37,699 nt of DNA, taken from assembly GCA_026989135.1 (NCBI GenBank), contig JALSJZ010000182.1, forward strand, positions 1-37,699, given 5' to 3'. This DNA comes from Sedimenticola sp. (lineage in GTDB: Bacteria; Pseudomonadota; Gammaproteobacteria; Chromatiales; Chromatiaceae). Both the position numbers and the translations under genes were made by a program. The notes beneath the pieces are model-generated. The model was not told the origin of the DNA. It ran no database searches and saw only the letters and a program-made list of their open reading frames with translations. Below, piece after piece: positions 26,172-35,250 of the stretch (positions within the stretch are counted from its first letter, which is position 1; every line of letters begins with the position of its first letter).

Positions 26172-28192
26172 ATCGACCTGTCTGGCGCGGCCGGTGCAGG
26201 CAACGGTGCCAGCGGGATAGGCGGTGCCGGTACTACGGTTGGGAAGATCAGCGGCGGCAGATCATCTCCCGGCGTGGTCAGCCCCGACTCCATGCGCGGC
26301 GCATAGCCCAGCACATAGGGCACCCCTTTGCGCATCTGCGCCCACATCAGGCGCCGATGCACCTGATTGATCTCATCCAGATAGAGGTTTCCGGTCTGCC
26401 CGTCCAGCGTCTCCCAGGGGCTGACCTTGAGCCGCCCCAGGTGTGGCAGCAGATTGAAGCTGTCGATGCCCATGGCATAGAGCCGCTGATAGCTGCGCCG
26501 GGCCTCCGGGAAGAGCGCTGCCAGCGCATCCTGGGAGAGACGGCTCCCCTCCTCACTGGCCAGCAGCCAGGGGATGTCGGGGAATTTAACCCCCTCCAGG
26601 TCGCCATCCTTCATTGCATCCGGGCTTCCGGCATAGAGGTGCGAGGTGGCGTAGACCGGGATGCCTGCGGCATGGTGAAACTGTAGCAGCGGGCGGAGCT
26701 GACGCGCAATCTCGGGCTTTGCGGCAAAGAATACGAAATCGACATCCTGCCGGCGGCGCGGCTCATATTTTACATTCTGGATCAGGATGCGCTGCATCTG
26801 GCTGCGGCGCGCCTTGCTCTCATCGATGTCCAGCAGGGTCAGTATCGGCCGGGAGAACTCCTGCCCCCTGGCATCATAGGTCTGAGCCTCCAGCAGAGTG
26901 CCGCCCAGCTCTTCCCAGCGTTCACGGAAGCTGTTGAGGATGCGTTCGCCCCATGAGCCTTCCGGGACAATGGCCAGCGCCTCTGACAACCCATCCTGCC
27001 AGGCGCGCTCTGCCACCTGTCGCGCCTCATCCTCAGGCGAGAGGCCAAACTGGAACAGATTCTCCGGCTGCCCCGGCTGCGGGGCGATCCGGTTCAGCGC
27101 CAGCACCGGGATCTCCAGCTCCCCGGCCCGCGCCAGTTGTAAGACTGCGCTCTTGTTCAGTGGGCCGACCACCATGTCGGCCCCGGCATCCACCGCCTGC
27201 CGGTAGAGTGGCCAGGTATCTGCCGCATTGCTGCTGTCGTAGAAGCGCAGCTGTGGGCGCTTTGCCGCTGGCAGCTGGTAGTAGGCCGCCATGATGCCAT
27301 TGCGCAGCGCAGCAGCGGCACCGGCCAGAGTGCCGGATTGCGGCAGCAGTATGGCCAGGTTTTTTACCGGCTGATATTGGCGCTGCAACCGCTGCTGGTA
27401 GCCCTCCAACAGCTCCGGGCGCGCTGGATGCAGCGGAAAACGCTCACGCCACTGGGTCAATAAAAGCCGCATGCGGGCGGGGTCGCCCTCATAACCTTTG
27501 ATGATGCGTGCCAACTCCATCCAGCCACCCTGTATACCTGGCGGATCGGGCTGAAACGCCCTCAGGGCATCATCTGTCAGAATGGTCAGGGTCTGGAGTA
27601 TGGCCTGCTGATTATGCAGCCGCGCCGCCGGGTCGCTGATCAGCAGATCCAGCTGGCCAAGCTCATGGGCGCTCTCCAGCAGATGGCCCTCAAGCCGCAG
27701 TATCTCTGCCCGCTGTCGGTGATAGCGCTGCCGAAGATCGGTCGAAAGCCCCTCAGGCGGCTGCGCCTCCAGCAGCGAGAAGGCCGCTTTCAGGTTGCCC
27801 TCCCTGATCGCCAGCTCGGCGGCCTGCAGGCGCTTACGCAGATCAAATACCGGAGAGAGTCCGCTCACATCGGTCTGCGCCAGCAGGCGGCTTGCGGATT
27901 CGGTATCCTGCGCCAGCAGAAGGGCAGCAACCGCCTGTAGCTGCAGATCCTGGCGGTAGGGCGGCGGCATGCGCATGGCCAGACTCTGATAGAGTGCGGC
28001 GGCGGCAACATAGTCACCCATCAGCTCCAGCTCGGTGGCGCGATCCAACTCGGCCCGTGGCACGGGCGAAACCGGCTGGCCGGATGCTGCCCCGGCATCC
28101 GGCAGCGCCTTTGGCAGCTGAGGGGTGACACAACCCGTCAGCCACAAAGCGCAGAGCAGGCTGGTGATGACTGTTCGATTCGTCAGTTGCAT
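26168..28192 (-). CDS. lpoA: Penicillin-binding protein activator LpoA
   Basis: LpoA is an outer-membrane lipoprotein that reaches through the periplasm and activates PBP1A for peptidoglycan synthesis. The 674-residue protein has a lipobox LTGC (Cys21), an N-terminal helical TPR-like region (about 45-250, with repeats such as ATELELMGDYVAAAALYQSL) and a C-terminal periplasmic-binding-like domain from about 255 (NLAILLPQSGTLAGAAAALR) to about 620. The tail is proline-rich. Length is near that of E. coli LpoA (678). The start lies 51 bases from divergent rsmI, and yraN overlaps its end. Confidence 0.95.
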   Translation of the reverse strand: MQLTNRTVITSLLCALWLTGCVTPQLPKALPDAGAASGQPVSPVPRAELDRATELELMGDYVAAAALYQSLAMRMPPPYRQDLQLQAVAALLLAQDTESASRLLAQTDVSGLSPVFDLRKRLQAAELAIREGNLKAAFSLLEAQPPEGLSTDLRQRYHRQRAEILRLEGHLLESAHELGQLDLLISDPAARLHNQQAILQTLTILTDDALRAFQPDPPGIQGGWMELARIIKGYEGDPARMRLLLTQWRERFPLHPARPELLEGYQQRLQRQYQPVKNLAILLPQSGTLAGAAAALRNGIMAAYYQLPAAKRPQLRFYDSSNAADTWPLYRQAVDAGADMVVGPLNKSAVLQLARAGELEIPVLALNRIAPQPGQPENLFQFGLSPEDEARQVAERAWQDGLSEALAIVPEGSWGERILNSFRERWEELGGTLLEAQTYDARGQEFSRPILTLLDIDESKARRSQMQRILIQNVKYEPRRRQDVDFVFFAAKPEIARQLRPLLQFHHAAGIPVYATSHLYAGSPDAMKDGDLEGVKFPDIPWLLASEEGSRLSQDALAALFPEARRSYQRLYAMGIDSFNLLPHLGRLKVSPWETLDGQTGNLYLDEINQVHRRLMWAQMRKGVPYVLGYAPRMESGLTTPGDDLPPLIFPTVVPAPPIPLAPLPAPAAPDRSI

Positions 28193-28243
28193 GGTTTGAT
28201 TAAGGCAGGCACGATGTAGCGAGTATCTTGTCTGGGGTAAAAA

Positions 28244-29101
28244 GTGTCAATCGAAAAAGGTGTACTCTATGTGGTGGCGACACCCATCGGTAATCTGGAG
28301 GATCTCTCCACGCGCGCGATCCATACCCTGCAAGCGGTTGATCTGATCGCCGCCGAAGATACCCGCCACAGCCGCCCCCTGCTGCGGCACTTCGGGATCA
28401 AAACGGCGCTGATCGCGCTGCATGAGCACAATGAGCGTGAACTCATGCCGCGCCTTCTGGGGCAGCTGCAGGATGGCCGTTCCATTGCACTGATCTCCGA
28501 TGCAGGTACCCCGCTGATCAGTGACCCGGGGTTTCCGCTGGTGCGGGAGTGCCACCGGCAGGGGGTTCGGGTCTCCCCGGTGCCCGGCCCCAGTGCCGCG
28601 ATCTGTGCGCTCTCTGCCGCAGGTCTCCCTTCTGACCGCTTTCTGTTCGAGGGGTTCCTGCCCCGTACCCACGCCGCCCGCTGTGAGCGGCTGCAACGCC
28701 TGAAGCAGGAACCCTGCACCCTGGTTTTCTATGAATCAAACCACCGGGTGGCGGAGTCGTTGCAGGATATGCGCTCGGTATTGGGTGCCGAGCGCCCGGC
28801 GCTGATGGCGCGGGAGCTGACCAAGCTGCACGAAACCCTGATCAGCGCGCCATTGGCCGAGCTGCTGCAACAGGTCGAAGCTGACCCGATGCAGCGTAAG
28901 GGTGAGATCGTGCTGCTGGTGGCCGGGGCCAAACCCGAGGCGGATGCCGGGCAGGCAGCAGAGACCCTGCGTATCCTTGAGATACTGCTGGAGGCACTGC
29001 CGGTAAAGCAGGCTGCCACATTGACCGCCCGGATAACCGGGCAGAAGAAGAACCGACTCTATCAAGAGGCGCTGGCCTTGCGCAACCGGCCAGTTGGCTG
29101 A
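28244..29101 (+). CDS. rsmI: 16S rRNA (cytidine-2'-O)-methyltransferase RsmI
   Basis: RsmI methylates the ribose of C1402 in 16S rRNA using SAM. It starts at GTG 28244 and runs 285 residues. Signature segments are LYVVATPIGNLEDLSTRA near 8-25, AAEDTRHSRPLL, ALISDAGTPLISDPGFPLV and VSPVPGPSAAICALSAAGLP, followed by FEGFLPR. The fold is a tetrapyrrole-methylase type. Divergence from lpoA matches the E. coli yraL-yraM arrangement. Confidence 0.97.
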   Translation: MSIEKGVLYVVATPIGNLEDLSTRAIHTLQAVDLIAAEDTRHSRPLLRHFGIKTALIALHEHNERELMPRLLGQLQDGRSIALISDAGTPLISDPGFPLVRECHRQGVRVSPVPGPSAAICALSAAGLPSDRFLFEGFLPRTHAARCERLQRLKQEPCTLVFYESNHRVAESLQDMRSVLGAERPALMARELTKLHETLISAPLAELLQQVEADPMQRKGEIVLLVAGAKPEADAGQAAETLRILEILLEALPVKQAATLTARITGQKKNRLYQEALALRNRPVG

Positions 29102-29171
29102 AACCATGCAGTGATTCAATGCTTCCGGTATTCTTCCCTCTCATTTTATTATCTTGAAGACGGACGGGGCG

Positions 29172-30947
29172 ATGTGCGGTATTTGCGGTGAATTAAGGTT
29201 TGACAGGCAGTCGGCTGATCTGGCAGCCATCCAGCGCATGATGTCGCATCTGGAGCGGCGCGGCCCCGATCATGGCGGTAGCTTCAGCGATGGCCCACTG
29301 GGGTTTGGCCACCGGCGACTGGCGGTGATTGATCTCTCCGAGCACTCCGATCAGCCCCTGGTCGATCAGGCACTGTCTCTGGCACTGGTCTTTAACGGTG
29401 CCATCTATAACTACAAAGAGCTGCGCCATGAGCTGCGGGGCAAGGGCTACCACTTCTTCTCTGAGGGCGACAGTGAGGTAATCCTCAAGGCCTGGCACGC
29501 CTGGGGTGAGGCCTGTGTCGAGCGGCTGCACGGCATGTTTGCCTTTGCCATCTGGGATGAGGCAAAGCACCAGCTGTTTCTGGCGCGGGATCGGTTTGGC
29601 ATCAAACCCCTCTACTATGCCGCTGATGCGACACGCCTTCGCTTTGCCTCCAATCTGCAGGCGCTCCTGGCGGCGGGTGGCATCGACACCCGCATCAACC
29701 CCGTGGGGCTGCATCACCAGTTCATGCTGCATGCGGTTATTCCGGCTCCGCATACGATTCTCTGCGGGGTCAAGAAGCTGCCTCCGGCTCACTCGCTGCT
29801 GATCGAGGCCGATGGCCAGCAGCGGCAGCAGCGTTACTGGAGCCTCTCTGCAACCCGGCCTGCAATGCCCCGCAGTGATGCCGAATGGCTGGAGGCGATC
29901 CACGAATCCCTGCGCATGGCGGTGCGCCGCCGCAATGAGGTTGCGGATGTGCCGGTTGGGGTGCTGCTCTCCGGCGGGCTTGACTCCAGCCTGCTGGTGG
30001 CGCTGCTGGCCGAGAGTGGCACCTCGGATCTGAACACCTTCTCGGTCGGGTTTGAGGATACCCCGCAGGAGGCTGGCAGTGAGTTTGAATTCTCTGACCA
30101 GGTGGCCAGCCACTATGCCACCCGCCACCATCGCTATCGCATACCCAATGCCGAGGTGCTGCAACGCCTGCCCGAGGCGGTTGACGCCATGGCCGAACCG
30201 ATGTTTGGGCAGGATGCCGTCGCCTTCTATCTGCTGGCGGAACAGGTCTCGCAAAAGATCAAGGTTGTGCAGTCGGGGCAGGGGGCAGACGAGGTCTTCG
30301 GCGGCTATTTCTGGTATCCGCGTATGTTGGCCGAAACTACCGGCTCGCCCGTGGAGCGCTTTGCCAAACACTATTTTGATCGGGATCATGCAGAATTTTT
30401 ACAGATGATCTCCGCCGATTACTGCGGATCAGATTACAGCAGCCAGCTGGTTGCCAGGCTGCTGGCCGAACCGGGTGCCGAGACCTTTATGGATGGCGTG
30501 CTGCGGATGGATGCCACCACGCTGATTGTGGATGACCCGGTGAAGCGGGTTGACAATATGACCATGGCCTGGGGCCTGGAGGCTCGCGTCCCCTTTCTGG
30601 ATCATGAGCTGGTGGAGCTGGCGGCGCAATCTCCGCCCGAGTTCAGGCTGCGGGAGGGCGGCAAGTACCCCCTCAAGGCGATGGCGCGGGGGCTGCTGCC
30701 CGATACGGTGATTGATCGCCCCAAAGGTTACTTTCCGATGCCGGCACTGAAGTATGTGCGGGGTGAGTTTCTGGACTTTATGCGGGATATTCTGGATTCA
30801 CAGCGCTGCCGTGAGCGGGGGCTTTATCAGCGCAGCTATGTCAAGATGCTGCTGGATGCGCCGGAACAGCATCACACCCGCCTGCAGGGCAGCAAGCTCT
30901 GGCATCTGGCGCTGCTGGAGTTCTGGTTGCAGCGGAATGTGGATTAG
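29172..30947 (+). CDS. Asparagine-synthase-type amidotransferase, N-acetylglutaminylglutamine (NAGGN) type
   Basis: A 591-residue glutamine amidotransferase. Starting at ATG 29172 puts the nucleophile at Cys2 (MCGICGELRF), as needed after Met removal; a TTG at 29154 would bury it. The class II glutaminase domain has RRGPDHGG, GHRRLAVIDLSE and VFNGAIYNYKELR; the synthetase domain has VGVLLSGGLDSSLL and VDNMTMAWGLEARVPFLDHELVELA. The pattern MCGICGELRFD, AVIPAPHTIL, VVQSGQGADEVFGGY and IDRPKGYFPMPALK is closer to the amidotransferase that makes the osmolyte N-acetylglutaminylglutamine amide than to ordinary AsnB. The usual partners (Ngg synthetase, M42 peptidase) are not next to it. The AsnB-like alternative remains possible. 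Confidence 0.85.
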   Translation: MCGICGELRFDRQSADLAAIQRMMSHLERRGPDHGGSFSDGPLGFGHRRLAVIDLSEHSDQPLVDQALSLALVFNGAIYNYKELRHELRGKGYHFFSEGDSEVILKAWHAWGEACVERLHGMFAFAIWDEAKHQLFLARDRFGIKPLYYAADATRLRFASNLQALLAAGGIDTRINPVGLHHQFMLHAVIPAPHTILCGVKKLPPAHSLLIEADGQQRQQRYWSLSATRPAMPRSDAEWLEAIHESLRMAVRRRNEVADVPVGVLLSGGLDSSLLVALLAESGTSDLNTFSVGFEDTPQEAGSEFEFSDQVASHYATRHHRYRIPNAEVLQRLPEAVDAMAEPMFGQDAVAFYLLAEQVSQKIKVVQSGQGADEVFGGYFWYPRMLAETTGSPVERFAKHYFDRDHAEFLQMISADYCGSDYSSQLVARLLAEPGAETFMDGVLRMDATTLIVDDPVKRVDNMTMAWGLEARVPFLDHELVELAAQSPPEFRLREGGKYPLKAMARGLLPDTVIDRPKGYFPMPALKYVRGEFLDFMRDILDSQRCRERGLYQRSYVKMLLDAPEQHHTRLQGSKLWHLALLEFWLQRNVD

Positions 30948-30959
30948 GGGCAGACTGGC

Positions 30960-33431
30960 TCAAATTGCAGAGACAATGCAGTTTCTACCCGCTTTTTTGG
31001 CCTCGTACATCGCATCATCAGCGGCTCGAATCACTTCGTCGATCAACTCACCATTTTGGGGAAAGGAGGAGATACCAATCGATACCGTGACCCTGTGCTC
31101 TCGCTTTTTTACCACCACCGTGAGCTTCTCTATGCCCTGCCGGATCTCATTCGCTTTTTGCAGACAATCCTCCGGGGAGCAGCCGGGCAGGATAACAATC
31201 AACTCCTCCCCGCCATAGCGGCAGGCGATATCTTCACCGCGTATGCTGTTTTTAAGAAACATGCCAATCTTCCACAGCACCTTGTCGCCCACTTCATGGC
31301 CATAGGTGTCATTCAGCTGTTTAAAGTGGTCAAGATCCAGCATCATCAGCCCCACATTGGTGCTGCTGCGTGTTGCCCGGTCAAATTCACGCGTCAACGC
31401 ATACTCCATGTGCCGCCGGTTAAACAGCCCGGTAAGGGGGTCGACGATAGATTGCAGATGCAGCCGCTCTCGCAACCTGATGTTGGCCAGACTCAGCGCG
31501 TAGAGTTCGCTAATCCCCTTGAGCTTGCCTTCAATACGCTTCAAAGCCGGTTCCCTGTGACGGGATTCCACCCCGGCGTAGTCACAGCTAAGGTGAATAA
31601 TGCCTAAACATTCGCTGCGCGCGGTAATGGGAATGCAGAGGTTTGAACGGGAGACTCCTTTGATTTGAGGGCATGAGGGTTCCGCTTCAGGATCAGTAAC
31701 GATATGCGCACCGCCCCGCCGGACAGCCCAGCAGTCGTTCAGGTTGAACTGAATCCCCTCCCAGGGATAATCCCCAAAACCAACCACCGCTTGCGCGATC
31801 TCCACCGTCTCTTTCTTTATCGCAATAAACCCAGAGTGCTTGGGGAATATCTGGCTACAGATCGAGGCCACGATACCGAAGCTCTCCTGCTCTGTATTGC
31901 ACGCCTGCAGCAGGTCTCTCATATGCGCCATGAGTTCTGCCTCTCTGTTCCGGCGTTTAAGCTCGGTGACAATGGCAGCTAATCTATTGGTTCTTTTCTC
32001 TACCTCCTCTTGCAGATTGTCACGATGCTTCAACAGCGCATACTGGGCGCGCTTGCGCTCTCTGATATCGGTAATACTGCCTTCGATATAATCCATATCT
32101 TCCAGATCATCATGCACCTGATAGGCCGATATAGCGGCATACAATATCCCGCCATCATCCCGCTTCAGCCTGGTCTCAAACTCACTGACCCGCCCGTTTC
32201 GCTTCAGTTTGTCCAGCATCTTTTTCCAGTCGGCCGGATTTGCATACAGGTCATCAGGGATGCAGGGATAGGCATCAATAACATTTTGCATACTGCTGCA
32301 ACCCAGCATCCTCACCAGAGCAGGGTTGGCCTTTAGAAAGCGCCCGTCAAATGTAGATTGGTAGATCCCGTCTGTTGCATTTTCAAATACACTTCTGAAT
32401 CTTTTTTCACGCGCCAGCACCTCCAGTGTCATCTTTTCAAACTCATCTGCTACGGTATCCAGCTCATCAAAGGATCTGTCGGTTGCGCGTCTTTTTCGAT
32501 AGGTTCCCTTCGCCGCAGCCTGGATTTCAAAGACAAACCGTTTTAGAGGAGTGAGCAGGGATTTTTGCAGCGAGTGGCGGAATTTCAAGAAGAAGAACAG
32601 GCAGAAAACAAGCAGCATAACAAGCAGAATCGATACCGCTTTAACCACCGGGTAAAATGGCACAGCAGCGGGCTGATAAACCACCATCAGCCAGTTGATT
32701 CTGGGGAATTTGGTTGTCTCTCCAAAATAGAGTTGCCCACGGTTTTCAAAAAAACCGTCAAAAAACGGGATTTTACTGTTTTCAAAGATCCCCAGGTTTT
32801 GCAGATTGTCACTCTGGCCTGCCAGCTGCTGATCGGTGGAGAGCACCATGTTGCCATCATCATCTGCAATAATGGCCAGTAAGCCATTGGGAAAGGTGCT
32901 GCGGATATGGTTCTCAAGTGCACCCAGGCTTAGCTCCCCGGCAAGGATCTCTCCGGAGGATAGAATATGGCCCACATAGATAACCACAGCTCCCGTTTTA
33001 TCGGAAAGCATGGGGCGGGAGACCATCAGATTATCGGTTGCGTTCTCCCATATAATCAAAGGAAAATCCACACCCTCAACGCCCACAGGATAAACATCCT
33101 GAACCAGCTTGTTACGGGTAAGCCAGATCAGCCGCTTGAAGTGGGGATAGAGGTTGTAAAAAGCTGTCAGATCTGACTGAATCGCTGCACCATTGGTGCG
33201 TTCCAGCTTGGTTGAGAAAACGCGCAGAACCCTATGTGAGGCCTCTATTTTTTCCAGCACAAGCTGGCTCGTTGTCTTGCTCAAGAGCGCACTGGTCTGC
33301 CTGAAATCCACCATCCGGTTCATGAATGCCCAGACCCCAAACAGCATTACAAAAAGCACGCCAGGGAGAATAAACCACAGGACGATATTGTGCTGGATGA
33401 TAGAGAGGAAGGTCTTGCTTTTATTGCTCAC
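30960..33431 (-). CDS. Membrane diguanylate cyclase with sensor, PAS, GAF and GGDEF domains
   Basis: An 823-residue signalling protein. Two membrane segments (about residues 15-33 and 268-287) enclose a periplasmic sensor of the Cache type; then a HAMP-like linker, a PAS domain (about 345-460, FENATDGIYQSTFDGRFLKANP), a coiled coil (about 465-505), a GAF domain (about 505-650) and a GGDEF domain. The active site is GGEEL at about 740-744 and the inhibitory site RGED precedes it by five residues, so it should make cyclic-di-GMP with product feedback. The start is GTG 33431 with a weak AGG site. It converges on the amidotransferase and diverges from hrcA. Confidence 0.92.
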   Translation of the reverse strand: MSNKSKTFLSIIQHNIVLWFILPGVLFVMLFGVWAFMNRMVDFRQTSALLSKTTSQLVLEKIEASHRVLRVFSTKLERTNGAAIQSDLTAFYNLYPHFKRLIWLTRNKLVQDVYPVGVEGVDFPLIIWENATDNLMVSRPMLSDKTGAVVIYVGHILSSGEILAGELSLGALENHIRSTFPNGLLAIIADDDGNMVLSTDQQLAGQSDNLQNLGIFENSKIPFFDGFFENRGQLYFGETTKFPRINWLMVVYQPAAVPFYPVVKAVSILLVMLLVFCLFFFLKFRHSLQKSLLTPLKRFVFEIQAAAKGTYRKRRATDRSFDELDTVADEFEKMTLEVLAREKRFRSVFENATDGIYQSTFDGRFLKANPALVRMLGCSSMQNVIDAYPCIPDDLYANPADWKKMLDKLKRNGRVSEFETRLKRDDGGILYAAISAYQVHDDLEDMDYIEGSITDIRERKRAQYALLKHRDNLQEEVEKRTNRLAAIVTELKRRNREAELMAHMRDLLQACNTEQESFGIVASICSQIFPKHSGFIAIKKETVEIAQAVVGFGDYPWEGIQFNLNDCWAVRRGGAHIVTDPEAEPSCPQIKGVSRSNLCIPITARSECLGIIHLSCDYAGVESRHREPALKRIEGKLKGISELYALSLANIRLRERLHLQSIVDPLTGLFNRRHMEYALTREFDRATRSSTNVGLMMLDLDHFKQLNDTYGHEVGDKVLWKIGMFLKNSIRGEDIACRYGGEELIVILPGCSPEDCLQKANEIRQGIEKLTVVVKKREHRVTVSIGISSFPQNGELIDEVIRAADDAMYEAKKAGRNCIVSAI

Positions 33432-33774
33432 GCTATTATTACCTGATAGCGCAATCTTGATATTTCAACAGAAAATACGAGGTGAAGGCGCTCTATGGCC
33501 GTTATCTTACACATCCCCTGTTGATCCCCGGTTGAAAAACATTACTCGATCAATACAGCTGCAACAACAGCCGAACCGGCAGGAAGTCGGCTCCTCGCCT
33601 GCATTGTAACTTTTTTATTGTGGTTTTTGTAGGGGAGCGGCAGGAAGCTGGTTACTCCAGATAGCGTGGCACCGTCTCCTTTGGAGCAATAGGGGACAGA
33701 CCACAATTATTTATCATTCTCATCGGGCATTATGAATAATGTGAGACTCATTTCATGTTGGACAGGGCCGTTGC
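33432..33774. other. Intergenic region with short repeats
   Basis: No gene is supported here. Two similar 19-20 base units, starting GGCAGGAAG, lie at 33578-33596 and 33639-33658. AATAGGGGACAGACCAC at 33688-33704 resembles sequence near RAYT/REP mobile repeats, and AT-rich arms at 33706-33711 and 33735-33740 pair. A T run at 33611-33616 is preceded by a weak GCAGG/CCTGC stem. These look like decayed repeats; a small RNA cannot be ruled out. Confidence 0.4.
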
Positions 33775-33803
33775 TTGACCTTATCCATGCCGAAAACGAT
33801 AAT
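33775..33803 (+). promoter_or_regulatory. Sigma70-type promoter of hrcA
   Basis: TTGACC at 33775-33780 and GATAAT at 33798-33803 are separated by exactly 17 bases, each matching five of six consensus positions. Transcription would begin near 33810, directly at the CIRCE-like operator, leaving a leader of about 108 bases before the hrcA GTG. A sigma32 reading (CTTGACC with a C-run) needs a spacer of about 23 bases and is rejected. Confidence 0.75.
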
Positions 33804-33812
33804 CCCCCCTGT

Positions 33813-33838
33813 TTAGCACTCTGAAACGAGAGTGCCAA
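33813..33838. promoter_or_regulatory. CIRCE-like operator (HrcA binding site)
   Basis: TTAGCACTC (33813-33821), eight bases, then GAGTGCCAA (33830-33838): the CIRCE inverted repeat with one mismatched pair. The canonical spacer is nine bases, so this copy is one short. It overlaps the predicted transcription start of hrcA, the classic place for HrcA to repress its own gene. Confidence 0.78.
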
Positions 33839-33854
33839 TGGATCATTAACCTTT

Positions 33855-33896
33855 AACCTAAATCCTGCAAGTGATCGTGCTTGCAGGATTTAGGTT
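33855..33896 (+). repeat. 17-base-pair hairpin in the hrcA leader
   Basis: AACCTAAATCCTGCAAG (33855-33871) and its exact reverse complement (33880-33896) enclose the eight-base loop TGATCGTG. It lies between the operator and the hrcA start, in the predicted leader RNA, ending 21 bases before the GTG. No T run follows, so it is not a standard terminator. It may be an RNA control element or a palindromic repeat that inserted here. Confidence 0.8.
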
Positions 33897-33917
33897 TAAA
33901 TAGCACTGAGGCTTGAA

Positions 33918-34991
33918 GTGGGGCAAAAAAAGAGAGTTGAAAAGAGTGCAGTTGGAGCACGCGCCCAATACTTCCTGAAGGTTTTAATTGAGCGCTATAT
34001 TGCCGAAGGCCAGCCGGTTGGTTCTCGCACACTGGCACACGATGCCGGGCTTGATCTCAGCCCGGCCACCATTCGAAATGTGCTGGCGGATCTGGAAGAT
34101 ATGGGGCTGGTTGTCTCGCCTCACACCTCCGCAGGCCGGGTGCCCACAGTCTCTGGCTACCGCCTGTTTGTCGATTCCCTGTTAACTGTCAAGCCCCTGG
34201 CAAAGCTGGAGATTGGCCAGCTCAGGCAGCAGCTTGATATTCAGCAGGAACCAACGCACCTGTTGGAATCTGCCTCCACAATGCTATCGGGCTTCACCCG
34301 TATGGCCGGGATTGTCATGCTGCCCCGGCGTGAGCACATCACCCTGCGTCAGATTGAGTTTCTGCCCCTCTCCGGTCATCGTGTCCTGACCATACTGGTT
34401 ACCCAGAAAGATGAGATACACAATCGCATCATCACAACCAAAAGAGCCTACACCCGTAGCGAGCTGGAGCAGGCGGCCAACCTGCTCAACCAGACCTTTT
34501 CGGGTCAAACACTTGATGTCATGCGTAAAAAGCTGTTTGAAGATATTCAGAAAACCAGGGTTGACCTTGATCGCACCATGGCCCGGGCAGTTGAAATGGC
34601 GGGTCAGGTTTTTCAGTCGGACGAGCCAGGCGGCAATGACTGCCTGATCTCTGGGCAGACCAATCTAATGGGGTTTGAGGATCTCTCCGATATGACCAGC
34701 CTGCGCCATCTGTTTGATGCCTTTGCCGAGAAACATGAGATCCTGCATCTTCTGGATCAGTGCATGCAGGCAGAGGGTGTGCAGATCTTTATCGGAGAGG
34801 AGTCAGGTTATCAGCACCTGGACAATTGCAGTGTGGTGACCGCCCCCTATGAGGTGGATAACGAGGTGGCGGGCGTACTGGGCGTCATCGGCCCCACCCG
34901 AATGGCCTATGACCGGGTCATCCCCATCGTGGATGTCACAGCAAAATTACTCGGCGCGGCCTTGAAACAGCAACAAACACCCCAAGATTAA
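33918..34991 (+). CDS. hrcA: Heat-inducible transcription repressor HrcA
   Basis: HrcA represses chaperone operons by binding CIRCE and loses activity on heating. The 357-residue protein starts at GTG 33918 with GAGG six bases upstream. The N-terminal winged helix shows AQYFLKVLIERYIAEGQPVG and LDLSPATIRNVLADLEDMGL, followed by SPHTSAGRVPTVSGYRLFVD. The C-terminal part has the family GAF-like region with IFIGEESGYQHLDNCSVVTA and GVLGVIGPTRMAYDRVIPIV. A CIRCE-like site and a sigma70 promoter precede it, indicating autoregulation. grpE, dnaK and dnaJ are not next to it in this window. Confidence 0.96.
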   Translation: MGQKKRVEKSAVGARAQYFLKVLIERYIAEGQPVGSRTLAHDAGLDLSPATIRNVLADLEDMGLVVSPHTSAGRVPTVSGYRLFVDSLLTVKPLAKLEIGQLRQQLDIQQEPTHLLESASTMLSGFTRMAGIVMLPRREHITLRQIEFLPLSGHRVLTILVTQKDEIHNRIITTKRAYTRSELEQAANLLNQTFSGQTLDVMRKKLFEDIQKTRVDLDRTMARAVEMAGQVFQSDEPGGNDCLISGQTNLMGFEDLSDMTSLRHLFDAFAEKHEILHLLDQCMQAEGVQIFIGEESGYQHLDNCSVVTAPYEVDNEVAGVLGVIGPTRMAYDRVIPIVDVTAKLLGAALKQQQTPQD

Positions 34992-35034
34992 GAGCCTTTT
35001 GCAAACCCCCTAAGGTTTATTCAGGCGCCAAAAC

Positions 35035-35226
35035 ATGAGCTTATTGGAAAGCTGCTACATCCAGTGCCCATACTGTTGGGAACAGATCGAGCTATCCATT
35101 GAGGGTTCCATGGAAGAGCAGCGGTATATTGAAGATTGCCAGGTATGCTGCAATCCTATAAGCATTACAGTAAACAGCGTGCCAGGCAGCCCGGCTCAGG
35201 TAGAGGCCAGGCAGGAAAATGAGTAG
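35035..35226 (+). CDS. CPXCG motif-containing cysteine-rich protein
   Basis: A 63-residue protein of the small CPXCG cysteine-rich family. It has CPYC at residues 11-14 (the usual following Gly is Trp) and CQVCC near 35-39, so two cysteine pairs can hold one zinc ion as a small ribbon. EQIELSIEGS and YIEDCQVCCNPI are family-like phrases. Function is unknown. It follows hrcA by 43 bases and may share its transcript. Confidence 0.88.
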   Translation: MSLLESCYIQCPYCWEQIELSIEGSMEEQRYIEDCQVCCNPISITVNSVPGSPAQVEARQENE

Positions 35227-35250
35227 CGATCCCCACTGCAAGCAGATGGG

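Noticed and set aside
33774-33811. Sigma32 promoter for hrcA (CTTGACC plus C-run)
   Set aside because: The spacing of about 23 bases is too long, whereas the sigma70 reading has an exact 17-base spacer.
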